64,000 bases of DNA from Argentina anserina (taxonomy: Eukaryota; Streptophyta; Magnoliopsida; Rosales; Rosaceae): NCBI RefSeq assembly GCF_933775445.1, contig NC_065874.1, forward strand, positions 27,598,501-27,662,500, in the 5' to 3' direction. Each line of letters starts with the position of its first letter. Position 1 is the first letter of the stretch. Below are positions 43,867 through 58,009 of the stretch, piece after piece. Made by a program: the position numbers and the translations under genes. The notes under the pieces were generated by a model. It was not told the origin of the DNA. It saw only the letters and a list, made by a program, of their open reading frames with translations, and did not search any database.

Positions 43867-44814
43867 CGATTTAAATGTAAATACAACTCAGTAAATAAAA
43901 TTTACTAAATTACCCTTTTACAAATTACTTTTTACATTTACTGAAAGTAATTTATAATTACATTTACCGAAGGTAAAAAATAATTACATTTACCGTAGTA
44001 ATTAAAATTTACATTTACATTTACCGTTACACAGTAAATTACCAAAATACCCCTTTCAGTCAAAACTATTTACACCGCCGCCACACGGCGGCGCGTGTGG
44101 CACACGCGCCACCTCCGGCCGGCCGCGCGTGGGACCCACGCGCCGAGGCTAACCACGGCGCGTATCGCGCCACCGCCGCCTCCAAAATCACCCTCCTTCC
44201 TCCCTTCTTCCTTTACTCTGTCTCACGCTCCTCCAGGCCACCCCACAACCTCACACGCGCCGCCTCTAGGCGGCGGTAACCTCTCCTTCCAACCCCCTCC
44301 AACCCCCCTCCGATCTCCACACATCCAATCCAAAATCATCCAAAATCCACACACAACATCAATATCATCAATCCTTACCTTGAATCTCACAGTAGAGCTC
44401 TTGAATCGACGATGAAAGTGGAGGAGATCGAGCAGCAGTGGAGGTAGACGGCAACTAGAGGCTCAACCCTTCGGCGCGGGTGCGAGGGTGAGGCGGGGCG
44501 GTGGCGAGCTTGCCCGAGCTCGTCGACGACGGGGAGGCACGGTGATGAGGTCCCCAAGCTTCAATCTGTCGCGTGGAATCGGGGAAGGGACTCGGTTTCG
44601 AGAGGAAGAGAGAGGACCTCGAGAGAGAGAGAAGAGAAGAGGGAAGGGAGGAACTCGGGTTGAGAGGGAGAGGTGAGATTGAGGGAAAGAGAGAGTGAGG
44701 TTTTCGGGGTGGGAGAGAGAGAAGCCGAGAGAGAAGGAAGAGAAGAGGGGAGTGCGGCGGGGTGAGTGAGGGGAAGGGGTTTCCACAAATGGAAACCCTA
44801 AAACAAAATGGTTC

Positions 44815-44822
44815 TATTTATA
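44815..44822 (-). promoter_or_regulatory. TATA box of the solo LTR
   Basis: On the lower strand this reads TATAAATA, placed just before the leader GTTTCCATTTGTGG..., in the same relation to the LTR start as the TATAAAAA of the full element. If functional it would drive transcription leftwards. Confidence 0.5.
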
Positions 44823-45144
44823 CCAAATTCTAAAATCGGAAACAACTTCTATCGTTAATAACTTTTACATACGACGTCCGATTCGAACGCGTCACATACT
44901 CACGAACTCGTATCGACGAGCTCTACAACTTCCGTGAAGAAAGTTTTCACAACCGAGCGACGAAATAAAAGTCGATAAATTCGTTCGGAAACGTAACGTT
45001 TTCTTATTAAACGTTCTCGGAACGTTTCCGTTCCCGTTTCGTAACGTTTGCAAGTAATCATATTCGGTTTAAATCAAACTTCACAACTTAATAGAATTTA
45101 ATTCGATTCAAATAATGTTTGAAAACGAGGGTTATTACAAAATC

Positions 45145-46431
45145 AATGTTGTGGATTTTGGGGCTAGACTAGGATGAAGCTCAGAGAGAGAGCGCAAAGT
45201 CATTCAGCTTTAGGGCGCGCCGCTCACTGCAAAATGTATATACATATATTTTTGATTCCACATACTTGGTCAGTGTGATTGGAGAGATCGTCAGTGTATG
45301 ATGTATTAACTGAAATGTGATGCGCATCATTTGTGGTTAGCTGTAATACTAATATCATGTTAGTTATTGAAGTGTTTGTGTTGTTTATTCTAGGTCATTA
45401 CAAAATATTTATTGAGCTCATTTTCTAGCATATTGTTATTCTATAATGTTTTAGTAATTAATTTGTTATTTTATATAATATATTTTTAGATATAAATATA
45501 TATTATTTTATTATGACGCTTTTAAAACATACTCGCTTCTAAAAACATTCAAAAAAATCGTTTCCACGTTTCCACGTACCCGCACTAGATTTCATAGAGC
45601 TTACCTCATTCGTTCCTCAAGCCTAGCTTATGCTTATTGAAGACTTAACCCATGTTTGGAGCAAGTACGGCTAAATTACAGTCTTCCATCTGCTCATAAT
45701 CAAGTGTTCTTTGAATTCCATCATCATCACCGCCCTGCAAAATTATAGTAGTATGACCCACTAAGATTTGCACCAATTGTTAAACTAATAAACAAATAAA
45801 ACATAAATATCAATCTGAATCAAAGCCATTGAACCCAGAAAAGCAAAAATATATTGAATTGAGAAGATAAAAACCCAGAAAGACAATGATCAAGCATCCA
45901 TTGGTTGAATTGAGAAAATCCTAAAAAAGCAAAAATATATTCAAGCAACCATTGTTGAATTGAGAAACTAAAAACCCAGAAAAGCAAAAATATTTTGAGA
46001 AGGGAAAAAGCCAGCCATGAATCAACTGAAATTCACCAAATCCTTAAAATCAAATCAATAATTTTTTTTAGCAAAATCAAACTACCGAGAGTCCAAATCC
46101 TTAAAAAAAGTGACAACCCATATACAAATCTTCAAGTTTAGTGGAGAGAGAACGATGAAGTCTTCTAGCACTAGCAACAATAGCGCAAACTTGGGCTTCA
46201 ACAATACCAAGGTTTTTTGTATCGCTCCTGTAGACGTTGGTTGTGGTTTGGGGACTGCAAAGTCCAATTTAATGTATCCCTACTTATCGCCAAACACGGG
46301 TTTCGCTCTAGCACAGTACCCAATCCCATCGGCATCCAATCCTACGTACCAAACATCTCCCAAGATCTCGACTGACCTCGGTTTATCGAAAACAAAAAAA
46401 CAAAAACAAGCAAACAATCGATACATGTAAT
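45145..46431. other. Intergenic and transposon-remnant sequence
   Basis: Directly after the solo LTR, probably the other half of the element in which it landed (CGTTTCCACGTTTCCACGTA near 45560). The remainder holds an A-rich imperfect repeat (AAAACCCAGAAA..., GAATTGAGAA...) at 45830-45990. The 106-codon open frame at 46110-46430 has no recognisable domain and runs into the copia LTR; I do not call it. Confidence 0.35.
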
Positions 46432-49400
46432 TGTTGAAGGAAAAACATTATTAGTGTGTATTCGTTAAAGTAAATAACGGAATGAGTTAATGTCGTTTAT
46501 GGTCAACGGATGTAACATACCAATCACCATTATGTAGCCTTAATTATCATTATAATTATCATTTATTCCTATTGTAATCATGACCCATGTATAAAGGGGA
46601 TTATCAACGAGATGAGTAGACAATTCAATTTTTCCCTACAACAATAATTTGTTTATTTAAGTGTTGTTCATTTCAGATTTTATCATTTCATTACATTTTT
46701 CCCTACAACAATAATTTGTTTTTCCCTCTGGACACCCAACCCATCTCCGATATGCCATGATCTGCCTCCGCACTTCGTTGCTGCACGTGTGAGGAGCCAT
46801 CGACGCCATCATCGTGAGCGTGGCAGCGTGGTCCACGCTTTCAAACATGGCTGGATTGACATCGATTCTGATCGGCAGCGGCACTAGGATTAGGAGTTGC
46901 ATGGGCGATCCACTGCTGCGGGCTTGAACCGGCAACTCCCCGATTCGGTAAGCCACGACGATCCTCAACAACGCAGATCTTACAGATCATTTCCCGACCC
47001 AGATCGATGGCACAAAATGACTTCAACTCGGATCCCCAGCGCCGCCAAGGACAGTCGCGCTCCGCTCCGCTTGTCGCCCCGACAATCAGCGCACTGGTGA
47101 GGACGAGATCCATCGGCATTTCGCAATAGCGACCAGCTCCTCGAACTCGAAGTATCTACGTCGCCAACGCTGCATGGAGAATGAGATCCATCGGCGCTGC
47201 CCAGATCCAACGACGCCTTGCGGTGATCTACGGTTGCAGATCTACAGTTGTAGACCTCGACCCGGCTACCTCCAACCCGGATATGCCCGACCCAACCCAC
47301 GAAGAAAAAAGGAGATTCTTCTCTTGGTAAATTCGGGATTTACGGTTGTTGGTAAAACAAATTTTTTAAGACTTTGTTACTCAAATATAAATTCATTTAA
47401 ATTAAACTTGTCTAGTTACAAGTGACTAATCATTTACATGTGATTGTTTTTGCATGTGATTAATTAATTGTCATTCACAATGGAATCGTGAGAGCAACCG
47501 TTTCACATGACGATCAAATTCGACATATGTAAGAATAACCGTATTATATATAGTTTATTTGGTAAACTGACAAGTAAGATCTAAATTAGTATTGCCGGTT
47601 GTATTAAATTTCATTCATATAAATGAAATTATATATATTACGTGAGTAAAGTAGTATCTGAATATCGTGACATGGTATATGCTATACAGATTTAAATTTA
47701 TTTTTGATTGATTAGCATGTAATTGAATCGTAATGTTATGATTTACATTTTACGCATTATATTTATACATGGTCTTTGGCACGAGTACAATAATTGCCTT
47801 AATCATGTGTATTATGTAACCATGTTACATGCTATGCTTATTATTAAAATTTAATTACTTAACATGTCATTAAATCGTGATGATGCTATGATTTAAATTT
47901 TTAAGCATTATATATTTATACATGGTCATTGGCATGTATCATGAATACGATAATTGCCTAAGTTTTGTAAATTACTTAACCATGTTAAATTATATGCTCT
48001 ATTTGTTGCATATGCTATGTTTATATAATTTGTATAATTATGTTATTTAGCATATGATATGAGCATTGTCATGATAATGAAATTTCATGATAATTTTATC
48101 AAAAACAAAAAGAGGACAAACATATTCTTGTGATAAAGTATTTTCATGAAGTATCGAAAAATACGACCATTTTAATTCTTAGTCTTGCAATCCGATTTGT
48201 ATTTCTTGGAGATTCATTAAATTGTATATCTTTACTGTGATAAAGAAACTTCATAAAGCTTCAAAGTTGCCATAATGTATTTTGGTATGTTTAATTTTCG
48301 TGTAAGTCTATTTAGAATTTTAGACTGCGAAATTAATAAGTCTCGTACTCTATTTACAGTTGGTTAAATCAACACAACATATATTGGACTCTAAAGAATT
48401 TGAGTACCAACCTTCCCTACAAGCCAACCAAGGCTCAACCATGATCGAATTATGCAAACATGTTTTCTTGCACGTAACTTGGAAGCATATTTACAATCTT
48501 GAATGACAGAAATGTCTCTCAAGACAAAGAAATGTCTTTCAGAAAAAAAAAATTTCTCAGAACGAATTATGGATAATAATAACCCTAAAGCAAAGGGAAA
48601 ATATTATGAACATGTCGATTCATACAAACCGATCCATGTCAATTGATAATAATGTACCGTTTGAAATATGCATAGGGGATATGATATGAGCAATGGAATG
48701 CCCTCTTATAAAAAGAGTATAGAATAATGAGAGTATGACAATTTTGAAAATATATATTCAATATCAAACTACGAGGAGAAAGCTCCTCAATTTTAAGAGC
48801 GATACAAATCTATGTTAATTCAAAATGTTTCAGACTTCGATTACAGTCAGCCACTAATTTTTCAAGATATAATTGCAATGACTATTATATACCTAAAATT
48901 TTATTAAACTTCGGTATTAAAGTACATTTAGATTGGACAAGACCTTGATGCAATCGTTGACATACAATCAAGGTTATGAGTTTTCTCAATAAATTGAGAA
49001 TATTTAAATATTAATATACATGGTTCGATTTTTAATATTTTGACTTTGCGAAGTACTGCATAAAGTAAAGCAACTTCACAAAATATTAGTATGACATGAA
49101 TACATAAATGCAAAGAAATGCATTATGTGATTCCCAAAAACAATAGTATTGAAGAATAATACATACCTTTCTAATCCTTTGGGATTCACAAAATGCATAC
49201 CTTATGGGATGAGCATATCGTTTTACAATTCTATCAAATTACTCTAAAGAAAATGAGTTTATATTCAATTTTTATGTCACAACTATGTCCATTGGCATTT
49301 TATGTAACAAGAGTCAACAAGAGACAATCGAACCGTTATACATTTTTAAATGTTTTTATATCAACGACTATTTCATGTGAAAAAAATAAGTGAGATTACA

Positions 49401-52269
49401 GTTTACTTCTTTTGCACTATCTCTAAATGACTGCGGATGTAACCGAGTATTAGAGAAGTGTATATGTCCATTTATCAAGTATATATGAAAATTGCTTAAT
49501 GAATCCAACAACGTCAAAATAAATTGACCTTCGGGATTTTAACATATTTGGGTTTGACACGATTTACTGGAATACACAGGTCGTGATATGTATGTCTATA
49601 TATTATAGGAGTTACACCAGAACACTCATATTTTGGATAAATAGAAGTAAAGAAAAAAGAAACAAAGAACTGTGAAAATCTATACAATATAATTTTATGG
49701 AGAAATTGAAGATGTGATTTAATTCCCATATTTCGTCGCTCCTCTAAGACGGAACCGTAAAATATTTGATACACAAGTTGGTTGAGGTGTTGACACGCTG
49801 GTCACGTGTCATCACACCATTCACTACTGAAACTATTGTTACTTATGCTAGTTACAAACTCACTTGGTCTCACGGACAATGACTAAAATACTAGCCTTGA
49901 TATTGGTAAATGGTAATGCGCACCAATTTTTCTGTTTAGGATAATGTAATTTTTGCATAAACAACTTATTACTCACTAGTTTTTTGGTTATCACCTTAAT
50001 CATTGTAAAAGGAATTACAATCGATAACATCGAAGGGTCGAAATACTTGACCTCGCCAGGATTGACACGGATCTACAATCCTTGAGCTTAAACTAGATTA
50101 ACCTACGTGCCAAATTGCGACGATACATCGCATAATGGTGAAGCCAACTAATGTGAATAAATTTTCTTGCTGGAGACGAGCATCCAGATAGTCCGCTATA
50201 TTGCAACTTTGACAAGCGATCTCTTTTTCCGCTAGATATGTGGAATATCACTTTGATGTGACAGTCTTCCCGTCGTTAGGGGGAGATAAGAACAAAAAAT
50301 GTTCAAGTGGAACGACATGAATTGTTGTGGTTTGTCCCCACTGTGTCTCATCTTGATCCCCACTATTGCACAAAGTGATGAGATCACATATATTAGCTGC
50401 AAATATGCTTGCAAGGTTCAATGTCCTAAGAACAGGACATGACGCCACCCAAAAGGATTTGGACATTGCGTTGCCACCATAAATTGTGACATGTTGACAT
50501 CATAAAGTGGCATAAATGGTGTCATAGGCCGTGGCTCTCTAAGGAAGAGGGGGAGACCACCTTATGTTTGATATATACTCAATTAAAGGAAGAAAGCGAG
50601 TTTGGCACGATTAGATCCATAATCTCAAATTCGTCTCATGAGAATTCCTGGATTTTGGTTATCACTGGGGGACACCTAAGATGTTAGAACAAATCCTTGA
50701 ATATATAGAGATCTCTACAAATACAAACCACATGAGGATGTAGGATATTGAGTCTTCATATCGAACCATACTTCGTTGAGAAATAACAACGTAGTAATTT
50801 TGGCTTAATGGAAAGAAGCGATCCAACATGAACCAAAGTTCACTAACAAAGAGATATGTATTTGGGCAGGTGAAGCCGACACCGCAAGTGTAAACCCTAT
50901 CATATATCTTTGTTAAGATGCGTATGAGAATTAAGAGTATAGACTCACTTTATGGTGCAAGGTTTCTCACTAACGCACTGGAATTGACTACGAGGAGATA
51001 TTCTTTTGTAATTGACCACAAAGAGATATTCTCGTAATGGATGTCATTGCACTCCACTACCTTATCAGTTTGGTAGTTTTCGAAAAACTGATAAATGCAG
51101 CTTATGAAAGTTGTAACAAGATATCTCTATGTGGGATCGAAATTAAGAGATATACATGAAAGTCATAGAACAAACTTTATCCACCCAAGAAATGGTTCTA
51201 GATCACGTAGCATTACAAAAAGAATTGAAACGTTCACGAAGTAAGATACTTGATTATGAATAGTGATCATGTGTTATATCATTGCGTATTCAATATGGAT
51301 TTGCAGAGTATTTTGATGAACTAAAAAAAGGATGTCGCCATTATAAATCATAAGTCGAAAATGAAAAAGATCATTGGGAAGACACAGTCTTAAAATTAAT
51401 CTTGAGAACTGTAATATTGATGATTAACCATCAATCGGTTTTAAAGATCTCTAAAAGTTAAAAGTCAAGCTTATATAGCTCGCATGATCAGTCGAAGTTT
51501 TTAAATATAGATCAGTTTTCGTCTAAATGAAAGATGACGAATAAGTGTCAGGAAATGAGATTCACTATACAAGTGCAAAGACGCATTATTGCACTTAACA
51601 CAATATACTTGACTCGACATCTCATTCGCTATATAGCTTAGCGCCTATGCAACAACAGTACCTAAATGTTTAGGTTTATAGTCCCTATAAAGAAAAGAGA
51701 AAACGACATGATGAGAATGAATTTTATTCACGTCGTTGCATATTTGGCGTAAAGAAATACGTATCAAATAAGATGCATAATTAAATATGCAAAAGTTATC
51801 AAAGCTCTCATGATTAATTTAAAGATCAGAGTGAGGTGCAGACATCAGGGGGAGTGTAGCACATATATGTTAATCTTAAATGTAATAGGTGCGTTGTGCT
51901 ATTTTCCACTTCGATCAAAATTTTATTTTCTCCCATTGGGTTTTGTTACTTGGAAAGATTTTTAATGAGGCAACACCTTATGCACCATTATATATTCAAC
52001 TCGGCATAAGGGGGAGTGTTGAAGGAAAAACACCATTAGTGTGCATTCGTTAAAGTAAATAACATATTGAGTTAATGACGTTTATGGTCAACGGATGTAA
52101 CAAACCAATCACCATTATGTAGCCTTAATTATCATTGTAATTATCATTTATTTCTATTGTAATCATGACCCCTATATAAAAGAGATTATCAATAAGATGA
52201 GTAGATAATTCCATTTTTCCCTACAATAATAATTTAAGTGTTGTTCATTTCATATTTTATCATTTCATT
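46432..52269 (+). mobile_element. Decayed Ty1/copia retrotransposon
   Basis: Direct terminal repeats start TGTTGAAGGAAAAAC at 46432 and 52017 and remain alignable to about 46693 and 52269 (shared GTTAATG.CGTTTATGGTCAA, CATTATGTAGCCTTAATTAT, AGTGTTGTTCATTTCA). A GGGGGAG purine tract precedes the 3' repeat. The 5' LTR end carries a ~67-bp partial duplication. The interior has a GC-rich leader (46740-47330), a long AT-rich stretch (47330-49800) with no recognisable gag, and copia pol fragments after 49800. It is a different family from the copia element at 3869. Exact LTR ends are approximate. Confidence 0.78.
50256..51075 (+). pseudogene. Copia polymerase fragments
   Basis: TVFPSLGGDKN at about 50256 matches the copia integrase/RT spacer. 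At 50985-51075 GIDYEEIF is followed, after an imperfect ~20-bp repetition, by VMDVIALHYLISLV, the opening of the copia reverse transcriptase. Multiple stops and shifts intervene; nothing is intact. Confidence 0.6.
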
Positions 52270-53568
52270 CGTTTGTCTATTGTAAGTGAGGGAATCCGTT
52301 AGTGAGAGCTGCGTGAGACTTCTTTGTATCTCCTTAATCCTGTGCTTCACGGCAACTCGTGCCCAAGTAGTTAGGGTAGGGATGTTTCCCGGTAGGTTAA
52401 GGATATCAATATACACCTATTAATGATTTGTAGGGCATCCAAACCAAACAGCTTGGAAACACCGTTACATGAATGTTAGAATCGTAATCAAGTTTTGGTG
52501 GACACATAGATAGAATGCACCTTTTTTTTTTGGACGTGAAATGCACCTTAACTTGGCCAAGCTTAGTGATACGAGTCGATCTCAAAATTCTCATTTATCA
52601 TTAAGATGTTGATAAATAAAAATTAATGTTCATCAACAGAAAAAACAAACTAATATGAAGTAAAAATGTATAGAATGTAAATTCAGAGACAACAATAATT
52701 GATCCAATAAAGGTTGGAGACATGTCAAGTTGCCCCATGCTTGTTTGTTGCAATGGCAGGCTACTAGTTTAGGGGCTAGTAGACATGACTGATAGGACAG
52801 AGACTCACTGAGCAAGCACAGAATGAGCAGAACTAAGCTCAGAGGCTCTCAATTCTATAACCCACAAATTCTAGGTCTAATACTCTTTCCTAATCAATCC
52901 CCATCAACCCAGAAACAAAACAAGAAAATGAACCTCACAACTGGTTGTTGTTACCAGTAGAGTAATATTCAAAGCCGAATTTGCCAATTTGGTGTCTCCG
53001 CCCCAAAACAAAGAGAATCTCCAACTATTTTCACCAAAACAAACAAACAAAGGCTAAGCTCAGAGCTCCCCTAATAAGCTACACTCACTGGCCTTGTGGG
53101 TTGGCATTACCTGTGTCCTCCTCACCTCTTCATCTTTTTCTATTAATTAACTCTAAAAAAGCTTAAGAACAGATTACCCTATAATTAAACATGATCTACA
53201 CAGCCACCTTGTTGGTCCTTAAACTCCAGTCCTACCTTAAAAGCTTAATAGTGGGCCTTTCGGGATTTATAATCACTCCCATCATTACATCACAAATCCA
53301 AAGCTCCATTTTCTTGGATTCCTACTTTCCCCTTCCAAATTTCTCCAACTTCCCAAGAAGGAAGCTTTAATAGAGATTTTCCTTTAAACCCTTCTCTCTC
53401 TCTCTCTCTCAGATAAAGTTTACATCTTTCTTTGACTCATTGATTACCCACTTCAATTACTTCAATCCTTTAAAGAACCCAGTTCTTCAATCTCTCAATC
53501 TTTGCTTCCTAAAGAAACCCAGTAAAACCCTAATTACTGGGTTTATCCAAGCTTCACACAGACCTCCA
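52270..53568. other. Intergenic region and 5' flank/leader of the BTB gene
   Basis: No gene recognised up to about 53270. The last ~300 bp resemble a plant promoter and leader: pyrimidine-rich sequence, a CT microsatellite at 53392-53410 and no in-frame competing ORF of note. The upstream ATG at 53440 is in frame with the BTB gene but its extra residues look like leader sequence. Confidence 0.45.
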
Positions 53569-55702
53569 ATGGCGGCCGAGAACGCACTGAAATCCAAAGA
53601 AGTCTCGGCGATGATCAAACACGGCTTCATCTCCGACCAATCCCTCTCATTCTCGCCGTCAAGATCCACCATTTCCAAGCTCCACTACTCCTCCTCCTCC
53701 CCCACCTCCAAAACCCCACCCTCCCCTCCGCCGCCGCCCTTCTCCGCCGCGCAATTCACCCGGCCGAGCAACTCCCAGACCCTCTACGAGATGATGTCTG
53801 GCGAGCACCACCACCGGGACTCCGACCGTAGTAGTAGTAGTCTCCACCAGAAAGTCCACAAGCTCATCGAAACGGCGCCGTTTAGGAACCCGGCCCTTGT
53901 TTCTGGTGACGTCAGGCTGACGGTGGTGGCCAAGGATGGGTTCAAGGTGTCAATGGATGTGCACAAGAGTGTGCTGGCTTTGAAAAGCCGGTTCTTTGCA
54001 GAGAAGATGAGGAAAGATAGAGGGGTTGCACATTGTGTGGAGATTTCTGATTGTGATGATGTGGAGGTCTATGTGGAGACTGTGGTGTTGATGTACTGTG
54101 AGGATTTGAAGAAGAGGTTGATGGGTGAGGAGGTCTCCAGAGTTCTGGCTTTGCTAAAGGTGTGTGCTTTTTTTTATGCCTTGCATTTTATGTGTTTTTG
54201 GATTTTGCTTTGTTTCTTTGTGCTGTGTGATTTGGGTTGCTGGGAAAGTTTGGATGAACACATTGGTTGAGTGGTTGTCGGGTATTCACTTTTTCCTGAG
54301 TTTAGTGATTGTGAGGTTTTAGTGATGGCAAGACATGTCTCTAAAAAGAGGAAGGATTTTGTCTTGGGGGGATTGTGAAAGCTGCAGGACCTTAGGTTAT
54401 GGAAAGCTTTGGGTTGTCTTGGCTTGGTGGGTTTTGGCTTTTGAATGCAAGTGGTCATGACAATAAATTTTGGGGTTCTGAGGTTCCTTAAGAGGTACTG
54501 AATGTAAAGTCTATTTTAGGTTTTTCAGTGCTTGTTGCTTCACCAGATGTTGTGAGAATTAATGTAAGTTATATTACAGTAGCTTGAGAAAATGGCATGG
54601 TTGGAATTTTAAAATGGCATGTGTGTGTTTTAATGCCATTCAGATTACAGTCTTTTTTCTGTCTTTATGTGACTGTTTGATCTCTTATTTGATCTCTGAG
54701 CTTGTTTATGGTGGAATGTATTGGTGTAATCCTCTGTTTGTTCTGTTTTAGGTCTCTGCGGCTCTCATGTTTGATGAAGGCATTGCCTCATGCTTGGAGT
54801 ACTTGGAAGCAGTTCCATGGTCCGAGGAGGAAGAGGAGAAAGTTAAATCTCAACTCAGTGATCTTCAGCTTTGTGACAAGGCCAGTGATCAAGTTTTGCT
54901 CAGAGTGTCCTTGGAACCATCCACGTCTGCTAGAGCTGATGAAATCTTATCAAGACTGCTCACTGGTGTTCTTCAAGCAAAAGATGATAGAGCCCGTCGA
55001 GAAATGAAGACTCTCATTTCCAGGTTGCTGAGAGAAGATGCAGTGAATGATGGGAATAGGCTTGATGTGTCTAAAGAAACCCTTTACCATCTTTGCCATA
55101 GATGTTTGAGTTCCCTTGTCTTGTGCCTATCCGAAGCTACAGGAGTGGACGAAAAGCGAGACCGGGGGTTATTGATGGCCGAGATAGCAAGAGAGGCTGA
55201 CAACATGCAGTGGATTGTTGATATAATGGTAGACAAGAAAATGGGTGAAGACTTTGTGAAATTATGGGCAGATCAGAAGGAGCTTGCAGTCCTCCACTCA
55301 AAGATTCCAACCATGTACCGACATGAAATCAGCAGAATCACAGCCGGGTTATGCATCGCAATTGGGAGTAGGCATTTGCTGGTGCCAAAAGACACAAGGT
55401 TCTCTTTGTTGTCGACCTGGCTGGAAGCACTTTATGAGGACTTTGGATGGATGAAGAGGGCGTCGCGATCTGTTGACAAGAAACTCGTTGAAGAGGGTCT
55501 AAGCCAAACGATTCTTACACTTCCTTTGCATCAACAACAGGCCATAATGCTGAACTGGTTTGACCGATTTCTAAACAAGGGAGATGACTGTCCCAACATT
55601 CAGAAGGCGTTTGAAGTTTGGTGGAGGAGAGCTTTCATTAAACATGTGGCAGAGCAGGAAGATCATAGGTTGCAGATAACTGTTTGTGATTATCCCAGTT
55701 GA
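53569..55702 (+). CDS. BTB/POZ domain protein (At1g63850-like)
   Basis: Two coding exons, 53569-54159 and 54752-55702, joined at AAG/GTGTGT and TTTTAG/GTC in phase 0, give 513 residues. The N-terminus (MAAENALKSKEVSAMIKHGF) is followed by a Ser/Pro-rich linker with a run of Pro. The BTB/POZ fold is about 110-225 (VRLTVVAKDGFKVSMDVHKS, LALKSRFFAEKMRKD, VEISDCDDVEVYVETVVLMY, with exon 2 continuing VSAALMFDEGIASCLEYLEAVPW). A helical C-terminal region of about 280 residues follows. BTB proteins often act as CUL3 ubiquitin-ligase adaptors; function here is inferred from the fold only. The gene resembles the plant group containing Arabidopsis At1g63850 rather than NPH3/RPT2 proper. ATG 53569 was chosen because similarity-like sequence starts there, though an in-frame ATG lies at 53440. 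Confidence 0.85.
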
Positions 55703-56518
55703 ACAAGTTTATAGAATCGACACGATATATAGAAAGCAGCAACCTTTTGTTCTCAATTAATTCTTTTCAACCCTTGGTTGAATCTTTCAACGAGTAGTGA
55801 TTCCTACAATAGCGTTTGAATGATGTTTTCCAAAGACCCATCTTCACCTATCACCCTCTATACTCGTTGAAAAAGAAAAAGGCTTGAATTACAATATAAC
55901 TATGTAGATGGCTTGATTTTTCGTTTATACTTCGGGTTTCATATGAAGAAATGGGCTGAATTCTGGTTTCAGTGGTTTGTGATTCTGACTTGTTTTGACG
56001 AAACAGAGAAGATAACTGAATAGCTAAAATTAATTACTTCATAGACAACTTTATGATGCAAATCAAGGGGAACCTTGGGTTGATCAGTCGATCGGAAATT
56101 AGAGCGTACGACATTATTCAGGTGCATATCCGTCAAATTATGATGCAAAATAAGGCAATGATGAACTCTTATTCGCTTTCCAGAGATGCACAGTTTTTTT
56201 TCCCCCAAAGATGCATAAGTTTATGAGAACTCTAGTCACAACCTATTCAATTAGAGCAGGTATACATTTTCTAATAGTCACAAGTTTACACGGTTAAACG
56301 ATACTCTGTTACTGTTAACAAAGTATCAGGATCTGCTAATTATCAAGCGGCACCGTGGGTACCAGTCTCGGCAGGTTTGGTGGTTCTAGCCATCTGGTTA
56401 CCAATTTGCGTCTTTAACATTCTGCATAAGTATGCTTGTGCCGGAAGACAATGATGTTTCCATAAACGCAAAGATGGTTTCACATTGCAGGGAGGCTACA
56501 TGATATGAAACTACTCAC
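55703..56518. other. Intergenic; no NRPC1 terminal exon visible
   Basis: Contains the BTB gene's 3' UTR and the sequence beyond the last recognised NRPC1-like splice donor. I looked on the lower strand for the conserved end of the Pol III subunit (GEVLGI..., MKDSVLMLASFE) and found nothing in any frame. Confidence 0.5.
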
Positions 56519-57913
56519 CCTGAATGTCATTACATCCGCTAAAAGCATCATATGGCGATCATCTATGTTCATCCCGTGTGATTTCATAGTATACTTTATC
56601 TCCTCAATGATACAAGTTCTTGCAGCTTCAATTCCAAGTGTCTGCTGCACTTCAATAATATCATTACTTGTGGTTTTACAACCATCTACTCCTCTAGTGC
56701 TCATTACTTCCAGAAGACCCTTGCTAAAAAGTTACACGATTGATGTTAAAATTCGAGAAACAAGTACGGTAGACAAACAATTTTGAAATTCAAACAAATT
56801 TAACCATGACAACCAAGAAAAATACTACAAAAAGCACCCAAAATCATGCCACCAAATGTGAGAAAAATAAAAGACCATGACATAGAGGGAAAATGAGTAA
56901 CATAACATGCCATGTGTATGCTGATATCGACATAGAGTCGAGGAAGTATCATTACAATATAATTTGACCCAGTATTGTTATTAAATTTCAATTGTCAGCA
57001 AAGACAAAATTCCAAAATTTTGACAATTTGATTTGGTGAACTTTAAACTTGAGCCAATGCCCTTCCATTAACTCTTCCAATATTATCTTTTAAAAGTGAA
57101 CAAGCAGAGTGGTCAATAATGTTACTCGAGGAAAAATGTACCCTATGAGGGAATTAGACTTGGCATATCAATCTTAAGACTTGATAAAGTAATCATGTCT
57201 GCTCATTTTGTTACTTCTGAATTACTTTTGAACACATTGATAGAGTTTGCCGTATGTGCAAATTAGCACACCTCAAAACCAGAAGGGTATGTACTGAACT
57301 CAGGCAGGGTCGTAGTTTGGGCCTAGGGCAAAATATTTCTCATTTGATTATTATGTGCAGCCACTGATATTTACATGGAAACATGAAAATATTTTAGTAA
57401 GCAATGCAACAAATTGTATCAAAAATATGCTGAAATCATCAACAATTTGCATGACCTAATAATGAAATTAGAAATTTAAACATGCCAACATCAAAGGAAC
57501 TCAGTCATTACTAAATCCAGAAATATATATTCCAAGAGATACAAACTCACCCTTCAGCAAACAACTTGTACTTCTTTGCTTCTCCACATTTAACGTCAAT
57601 ATCTTTTTTGTCCCTTTTAACTTTTTCTTCATCAATGACAACACGTTCGATGGTCTTTATACCCTATTATTATAGGAAAAGAATTGATTCATATCTTCAT
57701 GGAACAATAATTTTGAGATAAAAAGAAAGACAAAAAGTAAACAATTCTAGAAGCCTCACCCGTACTATGACATTGGGGAGCATACTCTTCAAATAGTAGA
57801 GGTGAAAATGTAGCTTTCTTCTATCTTTCTCGTGAGAATGTACTTCAACTGTTTGATTATCTGGAACCCTAATGTGCTGCATATAAGACGTGATCATGAG
57901 ATATATATATATA

Positions 57914-58009
57914 TTGAATCACTTATGTTGAAAAAATTTGACCGAAAAGTGTGCCAAAATTGGAACTTCACTCTGAAACTTCAGAGTGAACCTTCACTCT
58001 AGATAGAGA

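Larger units (their letters stand above)
42056..45139 (-). mobile_element. Solo LTR of the Tekay-like family, inverted
   Basis: Left end TGTAACGACCCCAAAATTC and right end GAGGGTTATTACA are the complements of the LTR ends of the full element at 14190-23998, and much of the body aligns with that LTR in reverse. AAATC flanks both sides (42051-42055 and 45140-45144), a perfect 5-bp duplication. At 3084 bp it is about 160 bp longer than the intact LTR, which is accounted for at least partly by the 28-bp array. Short open frames at 44095-44790 are GC-rich leader sequence of the LTR. Confidence 0.93.

Noticed and set aside
46841..47300. Overlapping lower-strand frames of 92-106 codons
   Set aside because: Non-homologous frames overlap each other in the GC-rich leader of a copia element; no domain, no splice context.
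53440..54270. 276-codon single-exon reading of the BTB gene
   Set aside because: It runs through the splice donor at 54160 into intron sequence (VCAFFYALHFM...) and ends by chance; the two-exon model continues the BTB fold in phase.
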